Of a DNA stretch of 64,000 nt, positions 9,090 through 18,564 are shown one piece after another (the stretch's first letter is position 1; the number at the start of each line of letters is the position of its first letter). The DNA is from an uncultured Alistipes sp. GTDB lineage: Bacteria > Bacteroidota > Bacteroidia > Bacteroidales > Rikenellaceae. The translations under genes and the position numbers were made by a program. The DNA is taken from positions 99,756-163,755 of the forward strand of contig UQKD01000005.1 of the NCBI GenBank assembly GCA_900541585.1, read 5' to 3'. Below the pieces are notes generated by a model. The model saw nothing but the letters and a program-made list of their open reading frames with translations, searched no databases and had not been told where the DNA came from.

Positions 9090-10166
9090 ATGGAAAAATC
9101 CAATTTTCCGCATCGGAACATCGATGAGGACGAAGAAGAATTGCTGGACGGCATCTGGGCCGGGCTGGAGACGCCGAACGGTCGTCCCGATGCGGACAGC
9201 AGGGATTTCGACGATGTGAGAAAACGCATTCGACGTCGTGTGCGGCGGCGCTGGATGTCACGTGCGGCCCTGGCCGGAAGCGCGGCGGCGATCGTTGCCG
9301 CCGTGTTCCTGGTCGTCCGTCAGCCCGGGGTGCTGCCCGAGCCGGACGCCTTTGCGCAGTTGCAGCAGATGGGTGTGACGGTGGAGCGGCCCCAGGTGGT
9401 GATGACGGCCGATGACGGAATGCGGCTGGTGCTGGAGAACGCGGCCCGCCTCGAACGGCGTTCCGAGGGCGAAGTGGCCCTGCGCACCGAGACCGGCGAG
9501 CAGCGGCCCCTGGCCTCCGAGCGCAAACTGAAAGTCGAAGTGCCCAACGGACGCCAGTTCCGCCTGGTGCTGGACGACGGCTCGGAGGTGTGGCTCAACG
9601 CCGGGTCGAGGCTCGAATATCCGGCGACCTTCGAAAATGCCTCCGAACGCCGCGTGCGGATCGAGGGAGAGGCCTTTTTCGAGATCAAGCGCGACACGTG
9701 CCGGCCGTTCTGCGTGGAGCTGGGCGACGGCGAGTGCATCCGCGTGCTGGGGACGAGTTTCAACGTCAATGCCTATGCCGGGGCAGGCCGGCACGTGACG
9801 ACGCTCGTAACGGGCAGGATCGGTTATGCCGCGGAGGCCGGTGCGGAAGAGGTGGTGCTGAAGCCCAACCAGCAGGTGAGCCGCGACCTGGCGGCAGGGA
9901 CCGTCGCGGTCAACGCCGTGGACGCGTCGGTATACGGCGCCTGGAAAGAGGGATGGCTGTGGTTCGAGAACGAAAGCCTGCCCGCCCTGGCAGAGCGTCT
10001 GGGGCGCATATACGGCATCCGGGTGGAGGTGGCGGCCCGGCTCGGGGAGTATACCTTCTCCGGGAAAATCCGCCAGGACAGGGGCGTCGAATACATCCTC
10101 AACCTGCTGTCGGAAACGTCGGACGTAGTCTGCGAGGTGGAGGACGGCGTGATGCGGCTCGGCTGA
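9090..10166 (+). CDS. FecR-family anti-sigma factor with DUF4974 C-terminus
   Basis: A 358-aa inner-membrane protein with one transmembrane segment at about residues 57-77 (AALAGSAAAIVAAVFLVV). The acidic cytoplasmic N-terminus should hold the sigma factor. The periplasmic FecR domain is at about 130-230 (EVPNGRQFRLVLDDGSEVWL, later VLGTSFNVNAY) and a DUF4974-type secretin-like end at about 285-356 (AERLGRIYGIRVEV). It lies 63 bp after the sigma gene and 32 bp before SusC. By family precedent it relays ligand binding at the SusC STN domain to the sigma factor. Confidence 0.93.
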   Translation: MEKSNFPHRNIDEDEEELLDGIWAGLETPNGRPDADSRDFDDVRKRIRRRVRRRWMSRAALAGSAAAIVAAVFLVVRQPGVLPEPDAFAQLQQMGVTVERPQVVMTADDGMRLVLENAARLERRSEGEVALRTETGEQRPLASERKLKVEVPNGRQFRLVLDDGSEVWLNAGSRLEYPATFENASERRVRIEGEAFFEIKRDTCRPFCVELGDGECIRVLGTSFNVNAYAGAGRHVTTLVTGRIGYAAEAGAEEVVLKPNQQVSRDLAAGTVAVNAVDASVYGAWKEGWLWFENESLPALAERLGRIYGIRVEVAARLGEYTFSGKIRQDRGVEYILNLLSETSDVVCEVEDGVMRLG

Positions 10167-10198
10167 CGCGGCCGTTTCGCTGAACGGAAACTTAAATA

Positions 10199-13100
10199 AT
10201 GAAAGGATCGTTGTCTATGAAATTTTGCCAATCAATTCCGCGGAACCGGTGGCGGGGGAGGACCCTGATGCTGCTGGCGCTGCTGCTGTGCATCGCGCTG
10301 CCGAAGACTTCGTCGGCCCAGCGGGTGTCGGTCGTGCTGGAAAACGTGTCGCTGGCCGAGGCGCTGAAAAAGGTGAGCGCGGCCTCCGGGTACGAATTCT
10401 TCTATAACTCCAACGTGGTGCTGAAAAGCGACAAGCGGATCACCGCCTCTTTCGACGGCACGGAGCTGAAAACCGTGCTGGACCACGTCTTTTCGGGAAC
10501 GGAGTTTTCCTACCGGATCAAGGACCGCACGATCGTGGTCCTGCCGCGTGCCGCGCAGCCCGTTCCCGAGGAGCCGAAGTTCGTGGAGATCGCAGGTCGG
10601 ATCACCGACGGGTCGAACAGGAGCCCGATGGCGGGCGTGACGGTCGTCGTCGAGGGATCGACCATCGGAACCTCCTCGGATGCCGACGGACGCTACGTGC
10701 TGAAAATTCCCGTCGGCGTTTACAACATCATGTTCTCGTTCATCGGTTATGAAATCCATGTGAAGCACTACAACGGGCGGAACCTCGCGGAATTTCAGAA
10801 GGTTTCGCTGACGCCGACCTCCGTGGAGGTGGCCGACGTGGTGGTGACGGGCGTCTACCAGCGCAAGAAGGAGAGTTTCACGGGTTCGGCGACCACGTTC
10901 AAATCCAAGGAACTCAAGGCCGTGGGTACGCAGAGCGTCCTGCAGAGCCTCCGCACGCTGGACCCTTCGTTCAAGATCTCCGAGAGCGTCCAGTTCGGTT
11001 CCGACCCCAACCGCATGCCCGATTTCGAAATCCGCGGCAAGAGCAGCGTGATCGGCCTGAAGGAGGAGTACGGCACGGACCCCAACCAGCCGCTGTTCAT
11101 CCTCGACGGATTCGAAACGACGCTGGAGACGGTGATGAACCTGAATATGAACCGCGTGGCGTCGGTGACGCTGCTCAAGGACGCCGCTTCGACGGCCATC
11201 TACGGTTCGAAGGCCTCGAACGGCGTGGTCGTGATCGAGACCAAGGCGCCCGAGCGGGGGCGTCTGCAACTCTCCTACAAGGGCGATTTCAGCGTCACGA
11301 TGGCCGATCTGACGGACTATAATCTGATGAATTCCAGCGAGAAGCTCCAGTTCGAGACCCTTGCCGGGGTGTATAAGGACGCCACTCACAGCATGGCCAA
11401 CCAGCTGCGGCTGGACGACCTGCGCAACGAGCGGCTGAAAGGCATCGCCCGGGGTATCGACACCTACTGGCTGAACGAGCCGCTGCGCACGGGATTCACC
11501 CACAAGCACAATATCTACGCCGAGGGCGGCGAGGAGAAGATCCGCTACGGCATCGGTTTGAGCTACGGTGAGGTGCAGGGCGTGATGAAGGGTTCCGACC
11601 GTCAGACCATCGGCGGCAACATCGACCTGATCTACCGGACCGGGAAATTCCAGTTCAGCAACAAACTCACGCTCGACTACCAGAAAACCAACGATCCCGC
11701 GGTCCCCTTCTCGGAGTATGCGCAGGCCAATCCCTATTTTAAGAAGTACAACGACGAGGGGAAGATCGACCGCTACCTCTATTATTACCAGGATCCCGAG
11801 ACGCTCGAAACCGAGGCTATCAGCAATCCCCTGTGGAACGCCCACCTGAACAACTACGACAAGGGCGACCAGTTCGGGTTTACGAACAACTTCATCATCG
11901 AGTGGTTCGTGATGAAGGATTTCCGCGTGCGCGGCAAGTTCGGAATCACGCACGCCACGGGGACGACCGACACGCGCCTGTCGCCCCTGCACACCAGTTT
12001 CGACGACCTGGAGGAAACCGAAAAGGGCCTCTACACCCACTCGACGACCAAGCGCACCAACTACGAGGGCGACCTCACGGCGACCTACGGCCGCGTGCTG
12101 GCCGAGAAGCACATGCTCAACGCCGTGGCAGGATTCAACTTCAACGCCACGAAACGGACCGCCAACGGATACAAGGCCAACGGCTTCACCGACGACCAGT
12201 TCGGCGCTCCGTCGTTCGCGAACGGCTACCCCGAGGGCGGCAAGTCGACCTACTCCGAGAGCCAGACGCGCGCCGCGAGCTTCTACCTGAACGGCGGCTA
12301 CTCCTACGACAACCGCTACCTGCTGGACTTCAACTACCGCAGCGACGGCGCGTCGATGTTCGGCACGAACAACCGTTTCCGCAACACGTGGTCGGTGGGC
12401 GTGGGCTGGAACATTCAGAACGAGCGATTCCTTCGCGACAGCAAGTTCTTCCAGCTGCTCAAACTGCGCGCCTCGGTGGGTAATCCCGGCAACCAGAATT
12501 TCGCCGCCTACCAGGCCTTCTCGACCTACGCCTTCAACGGCTGGATGACCAATATCTTCGGCACGGGCGTGATCCTGAACCAGCTGGGAAATCCCGATCT
12601 CGCCTGGCAGGAGACGATCAACTACAACGTGGGAACCGACGTGACCATGTGGGGCAACCGGGTCAACTTCACGTTCGACTACTACGTCAAGATCACCGAC
12701 CCCCTGCTGGCGATCATCACCACGCCCGGTTCGATGGGCATTACGTCGGTGACGATGAACGCCGGGCAGCAGAAGACCAACGGTGTCGAACTGACGCTCA
12801 AGGTGTCGCCGGTCTACCGCCCGCACGACCGCATCAACTGGAACATCAGCCTGAACGGCACGCACGCCAAGGCGAAGTACGCCAAGATCGGCAATGCGTT
12901 CAGCTCGCTCAACAACGAGGGCCGGGCCTCGCTCTCGGGGACGACGCGCTACTACGACGGCGGCAGCCCCACGGCGATCTGGGGCGTGCGCTCGGCGGGA
13001 ATCGACCCCGCGACGGGCAAGGAACTTTTCATCAGGAAGGACGGTACGTACTCGTTCGGCTACGACGTGAACGACGAAGTGGTGCTGGGCGACACGGAAC

Positions 13101-13558
13101 CCAAACTGGAAGGCGTGATCGGCACGACGTTCTACTACAAGGGCCTGTCGGTGGGGTGTTATTTCCGCTATTCGCTGGGTGCGCAGATCTTCAACAGCGC
13201 GCTGTTCCAGAAGGTCGAGAACATCGGCACGGCCGACGTGTTCAACAACCAGGACAAGCGGGCGCTCTACGACCGCTGGTCGCCGAACAACACCGAGGCC
13301 TATTTCAAGGGCATCTCGCTGACGCAGAAAACCGACAAGTCCTCGCGCTTCGTGATGGACGAGAACTACATCTCGGGCGAATCGTTCAGCATCGGGTATG
13401 AATTCACGCAGTCGTTCGTCCGCAAGCTGGGACTCTCGGCGCTGAGCGTGCAGGCCAATATGAACGATGCGTTCCGCATCTCCTCGGTCAAGAACGAGCG
13501 GGGCATCGACTATCCGTTCGCACGGACCATCTCGTTCTCCGTGGCGGCGACCTTCTGA
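10199..13558 (+). CDS. SusC-type TonB-dependent outer-membrane transporter with STN domain
   Basis: A 1119-aa protein; an in-frame ATG at 10217 is an alternative start. The signal peptide runs to about residue 41 (LMLLALLLCIALP, then SAQ). A secretin/TonB STN signalling domain covers about 42-115 (NVSLAEALKKVSAASGYEF), a carboxypeptidase-regulatory-like domain about 128-215, the TonB box and plug from about 220 (VVVTGVYQRKKESF; later GTDPNQPLFILDGFE), and then the 22-strand barrel ending in a terminal F. It imports a bound ligand across the outer membrane using TonB energy, with SusD as lid. The STN domain fits signalling to the preceding FecR and sigma pair. The substrate cannot be read from the sequence. 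Confidence 0.95.
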   Translation: MKGSLSMKFCQSIPRNRWRGRTLMLLALLLCIALPKTSSAQRVSVVLENVSLAEALKKVSAASGYEFFYNSNVVLKSDKRITASFDGTELKTVLDHVFSGTEFSYRIKDRTIVVLPRAAQPVPEEPKFVEIAGRITDGSNRSPMAGVTVVVEGSTIGTSSDADGRYVLKIPVGVYNIMFSFIGYEIHVKHYNGRNLAEFQKVSLTPTSVEVADVVVTGVYQRKKESFTGSATTFKSKELKAVGTQSVLQSLRTLDPSFKISESVQFGSDPNRMPDFEIRGKSSVIGLKEEYGTDPNQPLFILDGFETTLETVMNLNMNRVASVTLLKDAASTAIYGSKASNGVVVIETKAPERGRLQLSYKGDFSVTMADLTDYNLMNSSEKLQFETLAGVYKDATHSMANQLRLDDLRNERLKGIARGIDTYWLNEPLRTGFTHKHNIYAEGGEEKIRYGIGLSYGEVQGVMKGSDRQTIGGNIDLIYRTGKFQFSNKLTLDYQKTNDPAVPFSEYAQANPYFKKYNDEGKIDRYLYYYQDPETLETEAISNPLWNAHLNNYDKGDQFGFTNNFIIEWFVMKDFRVRGKFGITHATGTTDTRLSPLHTSFDDLEETEKGLYTHSTTKRTNYEGDLTATYGRVLAEKHMLNAVAGFNFNATKRTANGYKANGFTDDQFGAPSFANGYPEGGKSTYSESQTRAASFYLNGGYSYDNRYLLDFNYRSDGASMFGTNNRFRNTWSVGVGWNIQNERFLRDSKFFQLLKLRASVGNPGNQNFAAYQAFSTYAFNGWMTNIFGTGVILNQLGNPDLAWQETINYNVGTDVTMWGNRVNFTFDYYVKITDPLLAIITTPGSMGITSVTMNAGQQKTNGVELTLKVSPVYRPHDRINWNISLNGTHAKAKYAKIGNAFSSLNNEGRASLSGTTRYYDGGSPTAIWGVRSAGIDPATGKELFIRKDGTYSFGYDVNDEVVLGDTEPKLEGVIGTTFYYKGLSVGCYFRYSLGAQIFNSALFQKVENIGTADVFNNQDKRALYDRWSPNNTEAYFKGISLTQKTDKSSRFVMDENYISGESFSIGYEFTQSFVRKLGLSALSVQANMNDAFRISSVKNERGIDYPFARTISFSVAATF

Positions 13559-13586
13559 TCGTGACAACCTCAATACAAAGCGCATT

Positions 13587-15038
13587 ATGAAAAACAGAAT
13601 ACTTACATTGATCCTGCTCGCCTCGGCCCTGTTTCCGGGGTGCAGCGGTTGGTTGGACGTAAAACCCTACGACCAGATTTCGGAAGACGAACTGCTCGGG
13701 TCGGAAGAGGGTTTCCAGAAACTGCTGAACGGCATCTATATCGAACTCAACAGCGACGAACTGTACGGCAGCACGCTCACCGTCGAGATGATCGAGATTC
13801 TCGGCGGAGCCTACGAGATCGGCGACAACTCCTCGGTGTGGGGCGATTATCGGGACCTGCGGGACTACGACTACAACACCGACTACTGGCGCGGCCGTTT
13901 GAGCGGGACGTGGAACAAGGCGTACGCCCTGATTCTGAACTGCAACAAGCTGCTGAAAAACATCCAGGGCAAGCAGTCGCTCTTCACGGGGTACAACTAC
14001 GACATCATCCGGGGCGAGGCGCTGGCCTTGCGCGCGATGCTGCATTTCGACATGCTGCGGCTCTTCGGACCGGTCTATTCGCTCAACCCCGACGGGACAG
14101 CCATTCCCTATTATACGGACGAGGCGCTGACGCCCGAAGCCCTGCTGCCGGCCAGCCAGGTCGTCTACAAGGTTCTCCAGGACCTGATGGCGGCGCGCGC
14201 GGCCCTGCTGAACGATCCCGTGATCACCGAAGGAACGCTGATGAGCGGCGCGGGCAACGGTTCGAATTTCCTGCGTTACCGCGCCCTGCGGTTCAACTAT
14301 TACGCCGTTTCGGCCCTGCTGGCGCGGGTGAACCTCTATGCCGGACAGAAACAGGATGCCCTGACCTATGCCGTGGAGGTGATCCGCGCTTCGAACAACG
14401 GAATTTTCCCGTTCGTGGACCGCAGTCTCGTGGTGGGCAACCCCGAAGACCCCGACCGGATTTTCTCGTCGGAGGTGGTCTTCGCGCTGTCGCACGCCAA
14501 GCGCAACCAGCTGTTCCTGAACTATTTCAGCCCCACGCGGACGACTTTCACCTTTAAGATGGAGAGCGACCTGATTTCGAAGGCGATCTTCGGAGGCGGA
14601 GCCGAGACGGGCGGCTATCAGGACGACTACCGCAACCGCGTGAACTGGAGCACTTCCGGCGAGAACCGCTATTTCTACAAATACACCGATATGGTTCAGA
14701 CCGGAAAGATCCAGAATACGATGATCCCGATGCTGCGGCTGGGCGAGATGTACCTGATCGCCGCCGAGAGCCAGTCGGACGTGCTGGCCAACGGAACCTC
14801 CTACGTGAACACCCTGCGCCGCAACCGCGGTATCAGTTCGTCGCTCGACGCCCTGACGCCCGAGCTGCTCAAGTACGAGTACATCCGCGAACTGTACGGC
14901 GAAGGCCAGTTGTTCTACCTCTACAAACGCCTCTTCTCGAAGGTGATCTGGTCCTATACCGACTCCCGGAACCCCGAACCGAGCACGAACCTCTTCGTCG
15001 TGCCGCTGCCCGATTCGGAGACCGAAAACCGCGAATAA
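13587..15038 (+). CDS. SusD/RagB-family surface lipoprotein
   Basis: A 483-aa lipoprotein; the signal peptide ends at a lipobox cysteine (LASALFPGCSG). The start at 13587 is chosen because it gives a clean signal peptide 28 bp after SusC. SusD-typical features are the early DVKPYDQISEDELLGSEEGFQ, the helical core GEALALRAMLHFDMLRLFG, and the C-terminal ELYGEGQLFYLYKR resembling the usual E-G-x-R-x-x-D region. It is somewhat shorter than many SusD proteins. It should cap the SusC barrel and bind the ligand. Confidence 0.93.
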   Translation: MKNRILTLILLASALFPGCSGWLDVKPYDQISEDELLGSEEGFQKLLNGIYIELNSDELYGSTLTVEMIEILGGAYEIGDNSSVWGDYRDLRDYDYNTDYWRGRLSGTWNKAYALILNCNKLLKNIQGKQSLFTGYNYDIIRGEALALRAMLHFDMLRLFGPVYSLNPDGTAIPYYTDEALTPEALLPASQVVYKVLQDLMAARAALLNDPVITEGTLMSGAGNGSNFLRYRALRFNYYAVSALLARVNLYAGQKQDALTYAVEVIRASNNGIFPFVDRSLVVGNPEDPDRIFSSEVVFALSHAKRNQLFLNYFSPTRTTFTFKMESDLISKAIFGGGAETGGYQDDYRNRVNWSTSGENRYFYKYTDMVQTGKIQNTMIPMLRLGEMYLIAAESQSDVLANGTSYVNTLRRNRGISSSLDALTPELLKYEYIRELYGEGQLFYLYKRLFSKVIWSYTDSRNPEPSTNLFVVPLPDSETENRE

Positions 15039-15050
15039 TCCCCTGACGAC

Positions 15051-15809
15051 ATGAAAAAGAAGCATATCATCCATTCGGCGGCCCTCTTGCTGGGGCTGTG
15101 CCTGGCGGGCTGCAAGGAGAGCCTGCCGGATAATTTCGGCCCGATCGAAGGCATTTACTTCAACAACCAGCTGGCGGCGAACAGGACCGTCATCGACAGC
15201 GCCGCATACACGTTCATCTACGAGGATGCCGACGTGCTGGAAGTGCCCGTCCGGCTGCAGCTGGTGGGACGCGCCGCCGCGCAGCCCCGGGCGGTCGACA
15301 TCCGGGTCACGTCGCAGGACGCCGAGGAGGGAACGGACTACACGCTCGGCGGTGATGCCGTGCTCCCCGCGGGCAGCGTGTCGTTCGATTACGTGGTCAC
15401 CCTCAAACGCACCGACATCCTGAAGGAGAAGACCAAAAACCTGCTGCTGGAACTTCGCCCCAATGCGAACTTCATCATTCCGTTCACCAGCCAGATCCAG
15501 TCGGGCGGCGACACGGTGTCGGCGGTGACCTTCAAAATCAATTTTTCGGACCAGTTCACGGCGCCGCCCGCAGGTTGGCGCACGATGTTCGTGGGGCCTT
15601 TCTCGCAGCAGAAATTCGAACTTATCTGCGACGTGATGGGGATTCCGAGGGCCGATTTCAACGAGGCCGGGAAGATCACCGATGCCAAATGGCTCTACAT
15701 CGAGAGCCGGATGATCAATTATGTCAGGGATCAGGAGGAGCTGAAAGCCGGGGGAGAGCCTTATGACGAACGGGCTTTCGACGAGAACGGAGAGCCTCTG
15801 CAATTCTAA
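15051..15809 (+). CDS. DUF4843-type lipoprotein
   Basis: A 252-aa protein with lipoprotein signal LLLGLCLAGCKES. The following GPIEGIYFNN and AYTFIYEDADVLEVPVRLQLVGR fit the DUF4843 family, which occurs almost only downstream of SusC/SusD pairs. It starts 12 bp after SusD. Probably a surface-exposed accessory ligand-binding protein with a Calx-beta-like fold (TDYTLGGDAVLPAGSVSFDYVVT). Exact ligand unknown. Confidence 0.8.
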   Translation: MKKKHIIHSAALLLGLCLAGCKESLPDNFGPIEGIYFNNQLAANRTVIDSAAYTFIYEDADVLEVPVRLQLVGRAAAQPRAVDIRVTSQDAEEGTDYTLGGDAVLPAGSVSFDYVVTLKRTDILKEKTKNLLLELRPNANFIIPFTSQIQSGGDTVSAVTFKINFSDQFTAPPAGWRTMFVGPFSQQKFELICDVMGIPRADFNEAGKITDAKWLYIESRMINYVRDQEELKAGGEPYDERAFDENGEPLQF

Positions 15810-15820
15810 ATGGAAAGACT

Positions 15821-17386
15821 ATGACGATGAAACGATTTTTCTGCATACCGGTCCTGTTTCTGTTGGCGGCGTGTGCCAACGATCTGGGCAATTACGACTA
15901 CCGCGACCTCACGGAACCCGACATCACGGGCATCGAGGCGAATATCTCGGTGCTGACTCATGCCCGGCTGCAACTGACGCCCGGCCTGGGCGGCAACGAT
16001 TTCCCGGACGACCACTATTCGTTCGAGTGGCGGACGCTCGCCCGGAGCGCCGATGAGACGGTGACGGTGATCGGCACGTCGCGCAACCTGGATTACGAGG
16101 TGGCGCTTCCCGCGGGCGCCTATACGCTGTTTTTCAAAGTGACGGAGAATGCCAGCGGCGTCTACTGGCAGCAGAGCTGCGAATTACAGGTGAGCGAGGC
16201 CACTTCCGAGGGCTGGATGGTGCTGTGCGCCGACGGTGCGGACGACCGGGCGCGCCTCGACATGGTCTCCACGGTGACGGGAGAGACCTACACCGACCTG
16301 CTCAAGAACAACGGCATGCCCCAAATGAAGGGTCCGCGGCGCATCCAGTGGTCGCGGTTCGCCGATGCCGATTCGCCCTACTACCTGCTGACCGACGACG
16401 GCGCCACGCGCCTGGGCCGCAACGGCTTCGAGTGGAAGGAAGAGTACCGGCTGGTCTACGAGATGGGCAATTCGGACGATCCGCGTCCGTGGGTGATCAA
16501 CGATGTCACGGCGTCCAAGATGATGGTGAGCGGTTCGAAAACCTATTTCGCCGAATGCCTGGTGTCGGTCGGCCTGTTCGGACCGATCGGCGACGCGCCG
16601 CTGAACGCCGCGCCGGTGATCGGATGCAACATCGTGACGCAGAACATCGCGGTTTTCGCGATGATGATGTACGATCTCGACACGAAGCGGTTTGTCGGCT
16701 ATGCGCCCAATCTGCGGTCGCCCGACGTGGGCGGATACGCCCCGTTGCAGGAGATGAATGACCTGGTGAAGCTGCTCGGAGAGATGGACAACGGCGGAAG
16801 GGTCACCGGCGACGCCTTCGACGAATTCCCCCAAGGGCTGGATTTCGTCTGGATGGAAAATACGAAATACGACCCGAACAGCACCAATATGGGCGTTATC
16901 TACACCGTGTTGAGGGACGGGGACCGGTATTGTCTTTACGGAACGCAGCTGGGCGAACTGTGGAGCGTCGTCACCGTCGGGGACTGCACGCAGGCCTTGA
17001 GCAAGGCCTATTACGGCGACCTGTCGGGGTGCACGAACATCGCGCGGGCGGAGCATTTCGCATTCAGCTCGCTGAAAAACTACATGTATTACGCCGTGGG
17101 CGGGACGGTCTACCGCGTGGACCTCTCGGAAAAGCCTCTGACGGCGACGGCACAGTTCACGCTCGTCGGCGAGACCATCACCTGCCTGAAATTCAATATC
17201 TACCGGCAGAGCGCCAACCTCGCCCGCACGTACGACCTGGTGGTGGGCAGCGTGAAGGACGACACGGGCACGCTGCGGATTTACGAGGGCTTCAACTCCG
17301 ACGGCAACTTCCGGGGTGTGGCGCCCGAGGTCCACTCCGGACTGGGACGGATCGTCGACGTGACTTACCGGGAAATGCTGAAATAA
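15821..17386 (+). CDS. PKD-like family lipoprotein of the Sus-like locus
   Basis: A 521-aa lipoprotein with signal IPVLFLLAACAND and the N-terminal NYDYRDLTEPDI that opens PKD-like lipoproteins found after SusD and DUF4843 genes. Residues about 35-120 look like an Ig/PKD fold (YSFEWRTL, later GAYTLFFKVTENASG). The rest looks like a beta-propeller-like region (WMVLCADG; later YYAVGGTVYRVDL). It starts 11 bp after the DUF4843 gene. The function is unproven; a surface protein that handles the same ligand is the reasonable inference. Confidence 0.8.
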   Translation: MTMKRFFCIPVLFLLAACANDLGNYDYRDLTEPDITGIEANISVLTHARLQLTPGLGGNDFPDDHYSFEWRTLARSADETVTVIGTSRNLDYEVALPAGAYTLFFKVTENASGVYWQQSCELQVSEATSEGWMVLCADGADDRARLDMVSTVTGETYTDLLKNNGMPQMKGPRRIQWSRFADADSPYYLLTDDGATRLGRNGFEWKEEYRLVYEMGNSDDPRPWVINDVTASKMMVSGSKTYFAECLVSVGLFGPIGDAPLNAAPVIGCNIVTQNIAVFAMMMYDLDTKRFVGYAPNLRSPDVGGYAPLQEMNDLVKLLGEMDNGGRVTGDAFDEFPQGLDFVWMENTKYDPNSTNMGVIYTVLRDGDRYCLYGTQLGELWSVVTVGDCTQALSKAYYGDLSGCTNIARAEHFAFSSLKNYMYYAVGGTVYRVDLSEKPLTATAQFTLVGETITCLKFNIYRQSANLARTYDLVVGSVKDDTGTLRIYEGFNSDGNFRGVAPEVHSGLGRIVDVTYREMLK

Positions 17387-17413
17387 CAGAAATAAGGATA
17401 AACAGAACTGATT

Positions 17414-18547
17414 ATGAAAAACTGGATTTATGCCGCTCTGGCGGCGTTTCTCGCGACGGGGTGCGCCCCGCACGGAGGGTACACCCTTACCGGGGAGGTT
17501 CCCGAAGCCTGGGAGGGCAAGCCCGTGGTGCTGTTCACGACCGATACCGGGCAGGCCGAGGCCATCGACAGCACGACGGTGGCGAACGGGAAATTCCGTT
17601 TGCAGGGCGTGCTGGACGCGCCCCGCAACTGCCGGGTGGCCGTCTACCTCGATCCCCAAGACCGGACGGACCGCAACCTGACGGTGACTTTCCCGGTGTT
17701 TTTGGACAGCACGGCCGTGAACGCCGTGTGCGACGCTGCGAAAGGCGATCCCGTCTTCACCCTCACGGGCGGTACCACCCAGACCGAGTGGCAGGCTTAC
17801 CGTGCGGCCCTCGAACCGCTGGCGAAGGAACGCGAACGCACGTTCGATGAATACATAGCCGCTTTTTACCACCGGGAAGATGGGAAAAAGGGCGTCGAAC
17901 TGGCCCGCCGGGTCGATGAAAAGGCCGGCCTCATCCGGGATTTCAAGATCGCTTATGTGCGGGAGCATCCCGCTTCGGCGGTCAGCCTCGCCATCGTGCA
18001 GGAACTTTGCGACCGCCAGTCGCGGCTGGATCGGGCGCAGATGGAGTCGCTGATGGATGCGCTCGCCCCGCAGGCGAGGGAGTCGGCCGCCGGGCGTTAC
18101 GCCGCGGCGTGCATCCGCGACAAGCGGATTGTGGAGGGACAGCCGCTGCCCGACCTCGAACTGCCGGATGCGGAGGGCATCGTGCGCCGGGTGTCGGATT
18201 TCATCCGTCCGGGGCATTACACGCTGGTCGAAATCTGGGCTTCGTGGTGCATGCCTTGCCGGGGCGAGATTCCGTTCGTCCGGAGGGCCTACGAAAAATA
18301 CCACCGGAAGGGCTTCGACGTGCTTTACGTGTCGATAGACAGCGACGCCGCGAACTGGAAACGGGCGCTTGACGAGGAGAAAATGCCGTGGCCCCAACTG
18401 CTCGACACGGGCCGCACGAGTTTCTCGGCGTATGAAACCACGGCCGTGCCGACCTCGATCCTCGTCGACGGCGAAGGCCGCATCTGCCGGCTCAACGCCC
18501 GCGGCGGGTGGCTGGACGGCGCGCTGGAGGAAATTTACGGAAAATGA
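17414..18547 (+). CDS. TlpA-type thioredoxin-like lipoprotein (first copy)
   Basis: A 377-aa lipoprotein (AAFLATGCAPHGG). The N-terminal 25-120 resembles DUF4369 (YTLTGEVPEAWEGKPVVLF, then DSTTVANGKFRLQG). The C-terminal 240-377 is a thioredoxin fold of the TlpA/ResA kind with active site WASWCMPC (C279 and C282) and the cis-proline region VPTSILVDGEGRI. It should act in the periplasm or at the outer membrane as a disulfide reductase. It lies 27 bp after the PKD-like gene and overlaps the next gene if that starts at 18544 (ATGA), so it is part of the Sus-like operon. Confidence 0.88.
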   Translation: MKNWIYAALAAFLATGCAPHGGYTLTGEVPEAWEGKPVVLFTTDTGQAEAIDSTTVANGKFRLQGVLDAPRNCRVAVYLDPQDRTDRNLTVTFPVFLDSTAVNAVCDAAKGDPVFTLTGGTTQTEWQAYRAALEPLAKERERTFDEYIAAFYHREDGKKGVELARRVDEKAGLIRDFKIAYVREHPASAVSLAIVQELCDRQSRLDRAQMESLMDALAPQARESAAGRYAAACIRDKRIVEGQPLPDLELPDAEGIVRRVSDFIRPGHYTLVEIWASWCMPCRGEIPFVRRAYEKYHRKGFDVLYVSIDSDAANWKRALDEEKMPWPQLLDTGRTSFSAYETTAVPTSILVDGEGRICRLNARGGWLDGALEEIYGK

Positions 18548-18564
18548 TTAATCGAAACAAATAC

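Noticed and set aside
10232..13585. 1117-codon minus-strand reading frame opposite SusC
   Set aside because: Antisense shadow of the SusC frame, rich in R, V, H and D, without any recognisable domain.
16184..18397. Minus-strand reading frame opposite the PKD-like and first TlpA genes
   Set aside because: It spans two well-supported genes and the gap between them, with no protein features of its own.
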